NCBI GenBank assembly: GCA_964549155.1
Contig: CAZJUG010000011.1
Span: 1-23,156 of the forward strand
Length of the DNA: 23,156 nucleotides
Reading direction: 5' to 3'
Source: CAKZRD01 sp964549155
Lineage (GTDB): Archaea; Nanobdellota; Nanobdellia; Pacearchaeales; GW2011-AR1
Positions within the stretch are counted from its first letter, which is position 1. Each line of letters starts with the position of its first letter. Both the position numbers and the translations under genes were made by a program. Under the pieces are notes generated by a model that saw nothing but the letters and a program-made list of their open reading frames with translations, made no database searches and was not told the DNA's origin. Shown here in pieces: positions 1 to 7,723 of this stretch.

Positions 1-287
1 AAATATTTAATTTTACAGTTTATTTTGATGATGTACATCCAAAGATTTTGAGAGCAATGAATCTTGGGGGGAAAGTAACTATTGTGACTGATGAGGATGC
101 AGAATGTATGTATGAAACAAATAAATCTTTAGGATGTGGATTTGAGTTTTCTTCTGATGTTCTTTCTTATTCTTCGAAAGAACATAGTTTCAATTCAAAT
201 CTTTTAGAAATTTATTTCATAAAATGTAGGGATAAAAAATTAAATGTTCCTTCAACCTGCTCAATGGTGATTAGGCCAATTAAATGA
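1..287 (+). CDS. C-terminal end of a large surface protein (5' partial)
   Basis: The reading frame is open from base 3 to a TGA at 285-287, so the gene begins before the window; ATG 48 is only an internal methionine. The visible ~94 residues match the last module of the 808-aa protein at 4771-7197: both have a beta-strand segment (FNFTVYFDD against TTFTLDIDT), then a VTxxDxxCxY motif, then YFIKCRD or YIKCRD, and both end in a (S/I)xVIRP or IVRP tail. It is therefore a paralogue of that protein, probably an extracellular Ig/FN3-like cysteine module. The function is unknown. It lies just upstream of the surface-protein operon starting at 332 but is separated from it by a TATA box, so it is probably a separate transcription unit. 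Confidence 0.7.
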   Translation, partial: IFNFTVYFDDVHPKILRAMNLGGKVTIVTDEDAECMYETNKSLGCGFEFSSDVLSYSSKEHSFNSNLLEIYFIKCRDKKLNVPSTCSMVIRPIK

Positions 288-302
288 TGGAGAATGATAG
301 TA

Positions 303-310
303 TTTATAAA
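303..310 (+). promoter_or_regulatory. TATA box for the surface-protein operon
   Basis: A perfect TTTATAAA ends 21 bp before the ATG at 332. With an archaeal TATA centre about 25 bp upstream of the start site, the transcript would begin at or next to the ATG, i.e. be leaderless. The same spacing recurs at other promoters in the window. Confidence 0.7.
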
Positions 311-331
311 TGCTAAAAATATAATAACAAC

Positions 332-1090
332 ATGATAAAGTTAGCTAAAAGAGGGCAATTAACCTTGTTTATAATACTTACAATACTTCTCGTAGTTGCG
401 ATAGGGCTTTTGTTTTATTATCTAAAACCAGAAATTTTTTCTTCGGATTTGCCCCAACCCAAATTAGAAAGCTGTATCTCTAGTTCATTAGATGCTGAAA
501 TAAAATCTCTTGCTTTAAATGCAGGTCTTAGAGAATCTAGATTTAGCCAAATGTATGGGGGGAATAATTATACTTTTCTATGTTATACTGATGAATATTA
601 TCAGCCTTGTGTAAATCAAGAACCTTTTTTAACTGGAGCTTTTGAAGATTCATTAGAATCTGTTTTGAAGAAAGAATTTCAAGGATGTTATGATTCTTAT
701 GTTGACGAATTAATTACAAGAGGGTATGATGTAACTAGGGGTATTGCTAAGTTTGATGTTTCTATAGACCCTGATGGAATTGCTATCGTTATAGATGCTC
801 CAATGACTATTTCTAGTGGAGAAAGTGCAGTTTCTAATCAGAAATATAAATATCTCTATAGAACTAATTTATATGAACTTCTCATGGTTGCTACTTCCTT
901 AATTCAGTTTGAAACTTATTATGGGGATAGTGAGCAGATGCAACAGATGGTTGCATATCCCGATATTCTTATAGATAAACAAAGAATTGATGGAGAAATT
1001 AAGATTTATACATTGACTGAGAAAAATGAAGATATTGAATATAGATTCGCTGTGAAGAGTTATCCTTGGCCTTCGGGAGGTTATGTATGA
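332..1090 (+). CDS. Pilin-like membrane-anchored protein (KRGQ type), paralogue of 10197-10961
   Basis: This 252-aa protein starts with a short basic stretch, KRGQ at about residues 7-10, then a hydrophobic helix of about 20 residues. That resembles archaeal class III (type IV pilin-like) signal peptides, where cleavage falls just before the helix. The rest (about 30-252) should lie outside the cell. It is clearly paralogous to the protein at 10197: same KRGQL(T/A)LFII start, two aligned cysteines (ESC.. / GDC.. and QGC / SSC), an ELITRGY/LLERGY segment, and a (A/W)P(M/I)TI motif. The conserved cysteine pair may form a disulfide. It is first in an operon with a TATA box at 303-310, and its stop overlaps the next ATG (ATGA). 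The precise role is unknown; a pilus or surface-anchor subunit is an inference. Confidence 0.7.
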   Translation: MIKLAKRGQLTLFIILTILLVVAIGLLFYYLKPEIFSSDLPQPKLESCISSSLDAEIKSLALNAGLRESRFSQMYGGNNYTFLCYTDEYYQPCVNQEPFLTGAFEDSLESVLKKEFQGCYDSYVDELITRGYDVTRGIAKFDVSIDPDGIAIVIDAPMTISSGESAVSNQKYKYLYRTNLYELLMVATSLIQFETYYGDSEQMQQMVAYPDILIDKQRIDGEIKIYTLTEKNEDIEYRFAVKSYPWPSGGYV

Positions 1091-3066
1091 AATTAACTAA
1101 CTTTCTTTTCTTTTTGGTTGGAACATTATTATTAATTAGTTTTTCTTCAGCAGTAATTTCTACACCTTCTTTTTGTTGTGAACAATCTAAAGATGGAGGA
1201 ATTTGTTTAAACCTGCAAGAGAATCAATGCGATTCAAATTTTATGATGGCTTCAACTTCGTGTGAATCTACTAGTTTTTGTAGACTTGGTACTTGTTATG
1301 ATTCTAAGGAAGGAATTTGTATGGAGAATGTTCCTCAAAAAGTTTGTACTGCAAGAAATGGTTCTTGGAGTGAAAAAAGTGCAGCTGAACTTCCTCAATG
1401 TCAATTGGGGTGTTGTATAATCTCGGACCAGGCAGCTTTTGTTCCATTGGTTAGATGTAAGAGATTATCAACAAGTTTTGGAGTTGAAATTGATTATAGG
1501 CCTTCGGTAGCTTCTGAAGGTGAATGTATCGCATTAGCAAATAGTCAAGATAAAGGAGCTTGTGTAACCTATACTGCAACAGGAGTCAATACCTGTACTT
1601 TTACGACGAGGGGAGAGTGTGGGGCAAGAGATGGTGTGATTGCATTAAATGTGAATAAGTCTGCATTTGAACAAGAAACTGGAAAAAAGTTTTTTAAGGA
1701 TATGTTATGTTCTGCGGAGGAATTGAATACAGAATGTGCTAGGCAAGTTAAAACTGAATGTTATCAGGGAAGAGTTTATTGGGTAGATTCTTGTGGGAAT
1801 AGGGAAAATGTTTATTCTTCGGATTTGGATGTTTCTTGGAATAATGGAAAGGTTGCAGACCCTGATGCGGTTTGTGAAAGAACTTCGGGGAGTAGAGATT
1901 GTGGGAACTGTGATTATCTTCTTGGTTCAAGATGTGCTGAGTGGTCTGGAGTTTTGGGTTTGGGAAAACCTAAATTTGGAGATTATTTCTGCAAGCAAAC
2001 TACTTGTACTGATATGGATGGGAAGACAAGATTAAACGGTGAGAGTTGGTGTGTTTATGATATTGAACCTGGAAGAGGTTATGAGGAAGTTGGTTCTAGG
2101 CATTTTAGACAGATTTGTATAGATGGAGAAGTTGTTACTGATCCTTGTGGAGATTTTAGGAACCAGATATGTATACATTCAGGAATTACGACCTCAGCTG
2201 GAGAATTCTCAACTGCTGCTTGTAGAGTTAACCGATGGCAAGATTGTATGTCTCAAATGAGAAAAAGAGATTGTGAAAATATTGATGTTAGAGACTGTAT
2301 TTGGGTTGATGCTGTTGAAGGAATGAATTTTTCTTCTGGTGGGAAATCAAGTAGTTTTTCTAATCCTTCGTCTCCTGGTTTTAGTAATCCAGTTTCACCA
2401 GCTACAGCTGGAAGCGATACAACTGGAGATGTTGTTAAGGGTGTTGAAGCATTGTCTAGTGGGGCTAGTATGCTTTCTGGAAAAGTGATTTCGCACGATG
2501 TCAGTTCTGGAAAGGGAATTTGGGAAATTGATTATGATATTCTAAATAAGGTTTCTAAATTCAATAAAAGCGAAGAGGAAGAAGGAGGTTTATGTGTTCC
2601 ACTCGTTCCTCCAGGAAATAAATTTTGGGATGGTGAGGGGAGTTGTTCTGCTGCTTCTGCAAATTGTGAAGTTACAATTACCATGACAGAGGAATATGAT
2701 GGTCTCTTTGCGGGACTGGATGCTAAAAAGAAGAAGACATATACAATGGAAGAGAATGATTGTTTGAAACAGGTAGAAAAAGATAAGAATGTTTTTGAGC
2801 CAATTCCCGAATGGGCAAAGAAAGTTAATGCTATTTGTACTTCTATCGGAGATTGCGGAGCGAACATAAACATCAATGATAAATATACCGATGATGGTTA
2901 TATGTGGAAATATAATAACAATACTTTTAGTTTGTTGGGAAACATAAACAAGGGTTTATATACAAAAGTAAGTGGGAATGTTGTAGCTCCTAGTTCCGAT
3001 GGGGGCTATCTCATTAATGGTGAAATTAAACTTGGAGAGGATAGTTATGTCCTTGTGAGGAAATGA
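1087..3066 (+). CDS. Large cysteine-rich secreted protein
   Basis: I place the start at ATG 1087, giving 659 aa. It overlaps the previous stop as ATGA, is preceded 5 bp upstream by GGGAGGT (1075-1081), and gives a clean Sec-type signal (MKLTNFLFFLVGTLLLISF, then SSA). The 1066 ATG would put seven unrelated residues in front. The mature protein is very cysteine-rich in its first ~400 residues, with CC pairs (FCCEQ, GCCII) and many CxxxC-like spacings, suggesting a disulfide-stabilised extracellular protein. A low-complexity Ser/Gly/Pro linker (about residues 415-450) separates this from a C-terminal domain with fewer cysteines. I recognise it only as the kind of large Cys-rich hypothetical protein common in DPANN archaea; no enzymatic motif was seen. 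Its stop overlaps the next start (ATGA at 3063). Confidence 0.75.
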   Translation: MKLTNFLFFLVGTLLLISFSSAVISTPSFCCEQSKDGGICLNLQENQCDSNFMMASTSCESTSFCRLGTCYDSKEGICMENVPQKVCTARNGSWSEKSAAELPQCQLGCCIISDQAAFVPLVRCKRLSTSFGVEIDYRPSVASEGECIALANSQDKGACVTYTATGVNTCTFTTRGECGARDGVIALNVNKSAFEQETGKKFFKDMLCSAEELNTECARQVKTECYQGRVYWVDSCGNRENVYSSDLDVSWNNGKVADPDAVCERTSGSRDCGNCDYLLGSRCAEWSGVLGLGKPKFGDYFCKQTTCTDMDGKTRLNGESWCVYDIEPGRGYEEVGSRHFRQICIDGEVVTDPCGDFRNQICIHSGITTSAGEFSTAACRVNRWQDCMSQMRKRDCENIDVRDCIWVDAVEGMNFSSGGKSSSFSNPSSPGFSNPVSPATAGSDTTGDVVKGVEALSSGASMLSGKVISHDVSSGKGIWEIDYDILNKVSKFNKSEEEEGGLCVPLVPPGNKFWDGEGSCSAASANCEVTITMTEEYDGLFAGLDAKKKKTYTMEENDCLKQVEKDKNVFEPIPEWAKKVNAICTSIGDCGANININDKYTDDGYMWKYNNNTFSLLGNINKGLYTKVSGNVVAPSSDGGYLINGEIKLGEDSYVLVRK

Positions 3067-3473
3067 AAATTAATTTTATCTTATTTTTCTTGATTGGAAT
3101 TTTACTTATTTCTTCAGTTTGTGCGGCAGAATATCAATTGAAAAAAGCTTCTGATTTGGTTCCGGGAGATGTTATCATTGATCCAGATGGAAATGAGATT
3201 GTCATTGAAAAAGTTGAGGGGCAGGGAAAAGTTAAGGAAAGTTATACTTATGAAGATTCTCCTTCAATTATGAATGTAATCTGGGGAAAAATTGCTGGAA
3301 GAGAATTGCCTGAACCTGTTGTTTCTTCTGGGAGTTCAGATGTTGGATTGTCTTTGGGAGAGTTGGGTGTTGGAGTAAGGGTCAGTGGAGAAGTTGTGAA
3401 AGAGGTTGTTAAACCTCAAGTGGAAAAGAAATCTTTTTGGCAGAAATTAATGTTTTGGAGGGGAAATGAATAA
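3063..3473 (+). CDS. Small secreted protein with Hint-like segment
   Basis: 136 aa. The N-terminus is a signal peptide (MKINFILFFLIGILLISSVC, then AA). The segment after it (about residues 26-55) contains KKASDLVPGDVI, a DPDG turn and IVIEKVEG. This resembles the strand pattern of Hint/Hedgehog-type self-processing domains (DLKPGDxV..DG), but the domain is far too short to be complete and no catalytic Cys/His pair is evident. The tail is basic and aromatic (KSFWQKLMFWRG). It is translationally coupled on both sides: ATGA overlap upstream, GAGG (3057-3060) before the ATG, and an 8-bp overlap with the following MntA gene. Function unknown; the Hint resemblance is weak. Confidence 0.6.
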   Translation: MKINFILFFLIGILLISSVCAAEYQLKKASDLVPGDVIIDPDGNEIVIEKVEGQGKVKESYTYEDSPSIMNVIWGKIAGRELPEPVVSSGSSDVGLSLGELGVGVRVSGEVVKEVVKPQVEKKSFWQKLMFWRGNE

Positions 3474-3756
3474 TAGATTATTTGTAATGATTAAAACTAA
3501 GATTGTTCCTATCTTAAAAAAGAAAGGTGTAAAAAGGGCGGGAATATTTGGAAGTTTTGCTAGAGGTGAACAAAAGAAAAATAGTGATGTTGATATTCTA
3601 ATTAAACTCCCTTTAAGTTATGGTCTTTTGGAGATGGCTAGTTTGAGGAGAGAGCTTAGGGAATTGCTTAAAAGAGAGGTTGATTTGGTGGAGTATGGGT
3701 GGATTCATCCAAAAATTAAGAAGCAAGCATTAAAAGAGGAGATTAGGATAATATGA
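3466..3756 (+). CDS. mntA: MntA-type minimal nucleotidyltransferase, antitoxin 1
   Basis: 96 aa, the usual size for a minimal nucleotidyltransferase. The active site is complete: G29-S30, ten residues, then D41-V42-D43, with a third acidic residue at D73 (REVDLV). In characterised MntA/HepT systems the MNT protein is an antitoxin that adds AMP groups to a tyrosine of the HEPN toxin. Here the HEPN partner follows directly with an ATGA overlap (3753). GGAGGGG lies just upstream of the ATG, and the start overlaps the end of the small secreted protein gene by 8 bp, so this toxin-antitoxin pair is translated inside the surface-protein operon. The family call is firm; antitoxin activity is inferred from family and gene pairing. 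Confidence 0.85.
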   Translation: MNNRLFVMIKTKIVPILKKKGVKRAGIFGSFARGEQKKNSDVDILIKLPLSYGLLEMASLRRELRELLKREVDLVEYGWIHPKIKKQALKEEIRII

Positions 3757-4094
3757 ACAAAGATTTATTGTATTTAGAGAATATACTTGAGAGTATCAAT
3801 CTGATTGATAAATATCTACATAAAGAGAATTTTGCAAGATTTGCAAGCTCTAGTTTGTTGCAAGATGCTATTAGCAAAAGGATTGAAGAAATCGGTGAAA
3901 ATATAAAAAAGATTTCTTCTTCTTTGAAGAAAAAATATCCTTCTATAGTGTGGAAGGACTATGTTGAATCTAGGAACTTTTTGACTCATGTTTATCAAAT
4001 GGCAAGTGTTAGGGTTCTTTGGAATATTGTTGAGAAAGATTTACCGATTTTAAAGGCTAAGATCGAAGAAATGGTTAAGGAGGTGAAGAGATGA
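3753..4094 (+). CDS. hepT: HepT-type HEPN ribonuclease toxin 1
   Basis: 113 aa, all-helical, matching the HepT/DUF86 family in size. The catalytic RX4HXY motif is intact as R74-NFLT-H79-V-Y81. In studied HepT proteins R and H are needed for RNA cleavage, and Tyr is the residue AMPylated by MntA. ISKRIEEIGENI (about residues 40-51) is the typical conserved mid-helix. It overlaps MntA 1 by 4 bp and ends in an ATGA overlap with the truncated reading frame at 4091. Toxicity is inferred from the family. It is not closely similar to HepT 2, so the two pairs are either anciently diverged or independently acquired. Confidence 0.85.
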   Translation: MNKDLLYLENILESINLIDKYLHKENFARFASSSLLQDAISKRIEEIGENIKKISSSLKKKYPSIVWKDYVESRNFLTHVYQMASVRVLWNIVEKDLPILKAKIEEMVKEVKR

Positions 4095-4168
4095 ATAAGA
4101 AAGGTTTAGCATTAGGACGGGCGGTAGTTTCATTAGTCAGATTTTTGGCGATGGGGGGAAAATGGTGA
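4091..4168 (+). pseudogene. Truncated 5' end of the 808-aa surface-protein gene
   Basis: A 25-codon frame (MNKKGLALGRAVVSLVRFLA, then MGGKW and stop) is clearly related to the start of the 808-aa protein at 4771 (MNKRGLALGQVVVLLV..., then YLMGMG). At DNA level the first ~27 bases differ at only two positions; similarity then decays, with roughly 15 bp missing before the GATGGGG segment. Both copies follow a hepT gene at an ATGA junction, and this one has GGAGGTG (4079-4085) at proper spacing. It ends inside the start of the second mntA. I interpret it as a remnant left when an NTase-HEPN module duplicated into or was inserted at the start of the surface-protein gene. A functional 25-aa peptide is possible but less likely. 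Confidence 0.7.
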
Positions 4169-4452
4169 CAAAAAAAGAAATAATGAAAAAAATTGAGAAA
4201 GAGAAAGAGAAAATTAGAGAAATAGGTGTTAATAAGCTGGGGTTGTTTGGGAGTTTTGCTAAAGGTAAACAACATAAAAAAAGTGATGTAGACATTCTTG
4301 TTGAATTTAGAAACCTCAATTTTGATGACTATATGAAACTTTATTACTTGTTGAGTAAGATCCTTAAAAGAAGGGTAGATTTGGTTATAGAGAGTGATTT
4401 AAAACCTGAAATGACTTATGTGATGAATGAGGTGGAATATGTTAAAATATAA
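4162..4452 (+). CDS. mntA: MntA-type minimal nucleotidyltransferase, antitoxin 2
   Basis: 96 aa with a lysine-rich N-terminal helix (residues 4-20). The GSX10DXD site is complete: G30-S31, then D42-V43-D44, with D73 (RRVDLV) as third acid. Around this site it resembles MntA 1 (GSFA(R/K)G), but it differs elsewhere. It should antagonise HepT 2 by AMPylation, by analogy with characterised MntA/HepT pairs. The ATG overlaps the last codons of the truncated frame (4091-4168), and a run of six Gs ends 3 bp before it, serving as ribosome-binding site. The next gene overlaps its end. The family is firm; the role is inferred. Confidence 0.85.
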   Translation: MVTKKEIMKKIEKEKEKIREIGVNKLGLFGSFAKGKQHKKSDVDILVEFRNLNFDDYMKLYYLLSKILKRRVDLVIESDLKPEMTYVMNEVEYVKI

Positions 4453-4774
4453 TCTTTATTTAAAAGATATTGAAAGAGCGATTAGAAATATCGAGAGTTC
4501 TATTAGGGGTTTGGATTTTAATAAGTTCTCTAAAAATCAGGATAGTATCGATTCTAATGCTATGAGAGTTCAGATTATTGGAGAGTCTTTAAAGAATATC
4601 CCTCCGAGGGTTTGGAAGGGATCGACTTCGGATATAAAAAGTTTTATAGATTTTAGAAATATTATTAGTCATGCATATTTCAAGGTTAACTCAATTCTGC
4701 TCTGGGACTTAATTCAAAACAAAATTCCTATTTTAAAAAAGGATGTATTGGAGGTTTTGAAAAAAATAAAATGA
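4439..4774 (+). CDS. hepT: HepT-type HEPN ribonuclease toxin 2
   Basis: From ATG 4439 the protein is 111 aa. That start follows GAGGTGG (4429-4435) and gives an N-terminus (MLKYNLYLKDIERAI) like HepT 1; ATG 4427 would add four residues and is the alternative. The RX4HXY motif is complete: R73-NIIS-H78-A-Y80. The mid-helix reads AMRVQIIGESLKNIP (about residues 41-55), the family's conserved segment. It overlaps MntA 2 by 14 bp and its TGA overlaps the start of the 808-aa gene, so it is translationally coupled to a surface protein rather than forming a free-standing toxin-antitoxin operon. Confidence 0.82.
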   Translation: MLKYNLYLKDIERAIRNIESSIRGLDFNKFSKNQDSIDSNAMRVQIIGESLKNIPPRVWKGSTSDIKSFIDFRNIISHAYFKVNSILLWDLIQNKIPILKKDVLEVLKKIK

Positions 4775-7197
4775 TGAATAAGAGAGGTTTAGCATTGGGG
4801 CAGGTTGTTGTTTTGTTGGTTGCAACTATTAGTTTTGCTTATTTGATGGGGATGGGAGAAGTTAGCGGAGAGGGAAATGCGATTGGAGAACTAAAAGATG
4901 GTGTTTTTACTTCAAATGTCCCATGGGCAGAAGGTATTGGGATTACAACTCGTTGGAAGGGGGGGAATCAGGAAGTTCTTATAGATAAAAACTGGATAAC
5001 AATCAAAGAATATAATTATGACTCTTCTTGGGCTGAGAAAAATATTCCTCGAGAAGCTACAGGTCCTGCAGTGGCTGTTACTCCTTCACCCGATGTCAGA
5101 GTAATTAAAGCAATAACTTCACAAAGAAAATTAAATTTAGAAGAAGGTGCAGTCTTAGGTTATCAAACAATTACAAATCAAAATAAAAACCTTGGTCAAA
5201 CAGAGGTCTTCAATCTTAGGGAAACTGATGGAAAATATTATGTAAATGATGATGAAATATCCAAAGGAACATATGATTCTTTGGGAAAACAGGGAGAAAT
5301 TTATACGGCTCCAGAACCGACTCCTCCCATTCCAAAATCAGATCAATATGCTTTTGATAAATTTCAATTACCTGGAACAAAATATGGGCAAGCAGGACAT
5401 CTTATAGAAGGTTTGGTGTGGGGTGTGGGTCTTTATGGTTTTGTTAAGGCTATCGGCGGGATTGTTGCAGCAGATAATCCTGAGATGGTTAATGCAATTG
5501 CGGAAGCGGGATTTATGGGGGTAATGGCATTTAAGGGAGCACAACAAATTGCGGGAGAAGGGGGGTGGTTAGATCTGACAAAGTCCGATAGTAAAATTAT
5601 GAGGGGGCTCGGTCATCAAGGTACTCATATGGCAATCGGGGCTTTAGTTGCATGGGCTTGGTATACTAAAAATTATGGAAATGAAGAAACTTTCACAGAA
5701 CAAGTGAGTTTCCAGTGTTTGCCTTGGCAAGCTCCTCGGGGAGGACAGGATTGTGAATTATGCAATGATGGAGAACTGCCTTGTTCGGAATATAGATGTA
5801 AATCTTTAGGACAATCTTGTGCGATTATAAATAAAGGAACTGCATTTGAAAGTTGTGTGAATCAAAATCCTAGGGATACAAATCCTCCCGTGATTAAACC
5901 TTGGGAAGAAATCTTAACTGAAGGATATGCCTATAATGATATCAAATTAGCAGGAGTGAAGATACAAAGAACTGAAGGAGTTGACAAATGTATAAAAGCA
6001 TTTACTCCAATAGAATTTGGAATTGTAACTGACGAGCCCTCTCAATGTAAGATTGATATAGAATATAAAGATAAATTTGAAGAGATGGCGGCTTTCCTTG
6101 GAGGAGATAATGTTTTCAAATACAATCATTCAGATTATTTAACATTGCCGAAGGCAAAAGATGTTAAGAATAGTTCAATAACTCTTGAGATGGGTAATGA
6201 GATGACTCTTTATATAAGATGTGCAGATTCTCAAGGAAATCTTAATCAGGCACCTTATGCAGTGAGGTTCTGTGTTGATTCTGCTCCAGATGCAACTCCT
6301 CCACAAATAAAAGCGACTTCCGTAGAGACTGGAAGCTGTGTTGCTGCAGATAGAAATTCTACTCAGGTTAGTTTTTACACTGATGAACCTTCTCAGTGTA
6401 AGTGGGGCTTTGATGATCAAAACTATGATTCCTTGCCTTACAATATGTCTTGTACAACTCAGATTTATCAAGTCAATTCAATGATGTTGTATACTTGTAC
6501 AACCGAGCTTAGTGCAGTTAGCAGGGAAGGTACGGATTATTATGTAAGATGTGAAGATAATCAAAATGAACCAAAGAATGAGAGAAATGCTATGCAACAA
6601 TCTTTCCAGTTCAGCATGAGGGGTTCAAACCCATTGAAGTTAAAAACTATTTTACCAAATGGAACCTTGTATGGGGGAGTTTCTCCAATGAGAGTAGATT
6701 TGAGAGCAGAGACTTTGTTTGGATGTGACAGTAATAAAGCTGTTTGCTTTTATTCTCCAACAGGACAGGCAAATAGTTATGTTAAGTTTTTTGATACAGA
6801 TAAGGCGGATGGAGTTCATACACAGAGATTAGATTTGTATGCAGGAACTCATACATATTTTGTAAAATGTGTGGATGCTGGAGGAAATGTTGCAGAGAGC
6901 AACACTACATTTACACTAGACATCGATACTACTTCTCCGATTGTTACTAGGGCATATTATGCAGAGGAATATTTGAGAATTGTTACAGCAAGGGACTCTG
7001 ATTGTGTTTACTCTACGGAAAGTTGTGATTTCTTATTTGAAGAAGGACAGATTATGCCCTACCAAAATTCTCCCGCTCACATTGTTGCTTGGGAAGAAGA
7101 TAAAACTTTCTATATTAAATGTAGGGATGAATTCAGAAATGAGCCCATAGATTGTTCAATAATCGTAAGACCGAAGGAGAATTTTTTATATTATTAA
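4771..7197 (+). CDS. Large surface protein with repeated cysteine modules
   Basis: 808 aa (807 if started at ATG 4774, which the truncated copy at 4091 favours). The N-terminus NKRG-LALGQVVVLLVATISFAY is a class III-like signal/anchor helix. A glycine/alanine-rich hydrophobic region at about 210-300 holds two or three possible membrane helices. The C-terminal half (about 315-800) is extracellular-looking and cysteine-rich. It contains at least four repeated modules, each ending in a Y(I/V)(R/K)CxD motif (YIRCADSQGN, YVRCEDNQNE, FVKCVDAGGN, YIKCRDEFRN); two also carry TDEPSQCK. These look like Ig/FN3-type beta domains. The last module matches the partial protein at 1-287. Function unknown; a surface adhesin or envelope protein is inferred. 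Confidence 0.75.
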   Translation: MMNKRGLALGQVVVLLVATISFAYLMGMGEVSGEGNAIGELKDGVFTSNVPWAEGIGITTRWKGGNQEVLIDKNWITIKEYNYDSSWAEKNIPREATGPAVAVTPSPDVRVIKAITSQRKLNLEEGAVLGYQTITNQNKNLGQTEVFNLRETDGKYYVNDDEISKGTYDSLGKQGEIYTAPEPTPPIPKSDQYAFDKFQLPGTKYGQAGHLIEGLVWGVGLYGFVKAIGGIVAADNPEMVNAIAEAGFMGVMAFKGAQQIAGEGGWLDLTKSDSKIMRGLGHQGTHMAIGALVAWAWYTKNYGNEETFTEQVSFQCLPWQAPRGGQDCELCNDGELPCSEYRCKSLGQSCAIINKGTAFESCVNQNPRDTNPPVIKPWEEILTEGYAYNDIKLAGVKIQRTEGVDKCIKAFTPIEFGIVTDEPSQCKIDIEYKDKFEEMAAFLGGDNVFKYNHSDYLTLPKAKDVKNSSITLEMGNEMTLYIRCADSQGNLNQAPYAVRFCVDSAPDATPPQIKATSVETGSCVAADRNSTQVSFYTDEPSQCKWGFDDQNYDSLPYNMSCTTQIYQVNSMMLYTCTTELSAVSREGTDYYVRCEDNQNEPKNERNAMQQSFQFSMRGSNPLKLKTILPNGTLYGGVSPMRVDLRAETLFGCDSNKAVCFYSPTGQANSYVKFFDTDKADGVHTQRLDLYAGTHTYFVKCVDAGGNVAESNTTFTLDIDTTSPIVTRAYYAEEYLRIVTARDSDCVYSTESCDFLFEEGQIMPYQNSPAHIVAWEEDKTFYIKCRDEFRNEPIDCSIIVRPKENFLYY

Positions 7198-7198
7198 A

Positions 7199-7705
7199 AT
7201 GAGAAAAATCAAAAATAAAAAAGGGGATATCAATCTTTCGTTTGGAGTTATATTTTCAATTATCTTGATTGCTGTTTTTATCTTCGCTGCAATTTATGCT
7301 ATAACTTTCTTTTTGAATTACAGCAAATGTACTCAAGTAGGAAATTTTTATGAAGGTTTTCAAAGAGAAGTAAGTAATGCTTTCCTTTCTCAATCTGTAG
7401 AGAATAAGATTTTCAAAGTTACTCTTCCAGGTTCTGTTGAAATGATTTGTTTCGCGAATCTTTCGGAGAAACAAACAGGTTCTTATAGTGCAGAGTATGA
7501 GATGATTCAAGACTATTATCTTGATGATGCAAATCTCTTCTTAATTCCTGATAGCGGTTCGTGCAATTTAGACTATAAGAAAATAACTAGACTTAATTTA
7601 CCTGAGATTATAAAAAATCATAATCCTTATTGTATTCCTTCTGACAGCGATTTAATTTTAACTAAAAAGATTTATGATTCTGCTGTATTTGTTGAAGAAG
7701 CATAA
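7199..7705 (+). CDS. Pilin-like membrane protein (KKGD type)
   Basis: 168 aa. It starts one base after the stop of the 808-aa gene. The N-terminus is basic (MRKIKNKKG), followed by D-INLSFGVIFSIILIAVFIF, a single hydrophobic helix, which again fits a class III/type IV pilin-like signal. The remaining ~130 residues are polar with a few cysteines (KCTQ, MICF, SGSC, NPYC) and should lie outside the cell. No catalytic motif was seen. It stands between two other proteins of the same design, suggesting they act together as minor pseudopilins or envelope anchors; this is inferred from N-terminal architecture and gene order only. Confidence 0.65.
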   Translation: MRKIKNKKGDINLSFGVIFSIILIAVFIFAAIYAITFFLNYSKCTQVGNFYEGFQREVSNAFLSQSVENKIFKVTLPGSVEMICFANLSEKQTGSYSAEYEMIQDYYLDDANLFLIPDSGSCNLDYKKITRLNLPEIIKNHNPYCIPSDSDLILTKKIYDSAVFVEEA

Positions 7706-7723
7706 GAATCTTTTGATAAAAAT

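Noticed and set aside
2532..2876. 114-codon open frame on the - strand
   Set aside because: It is antisense to the coding sequence of the cysteine-rich secreted protein, with no TATA box at the expected spacing.
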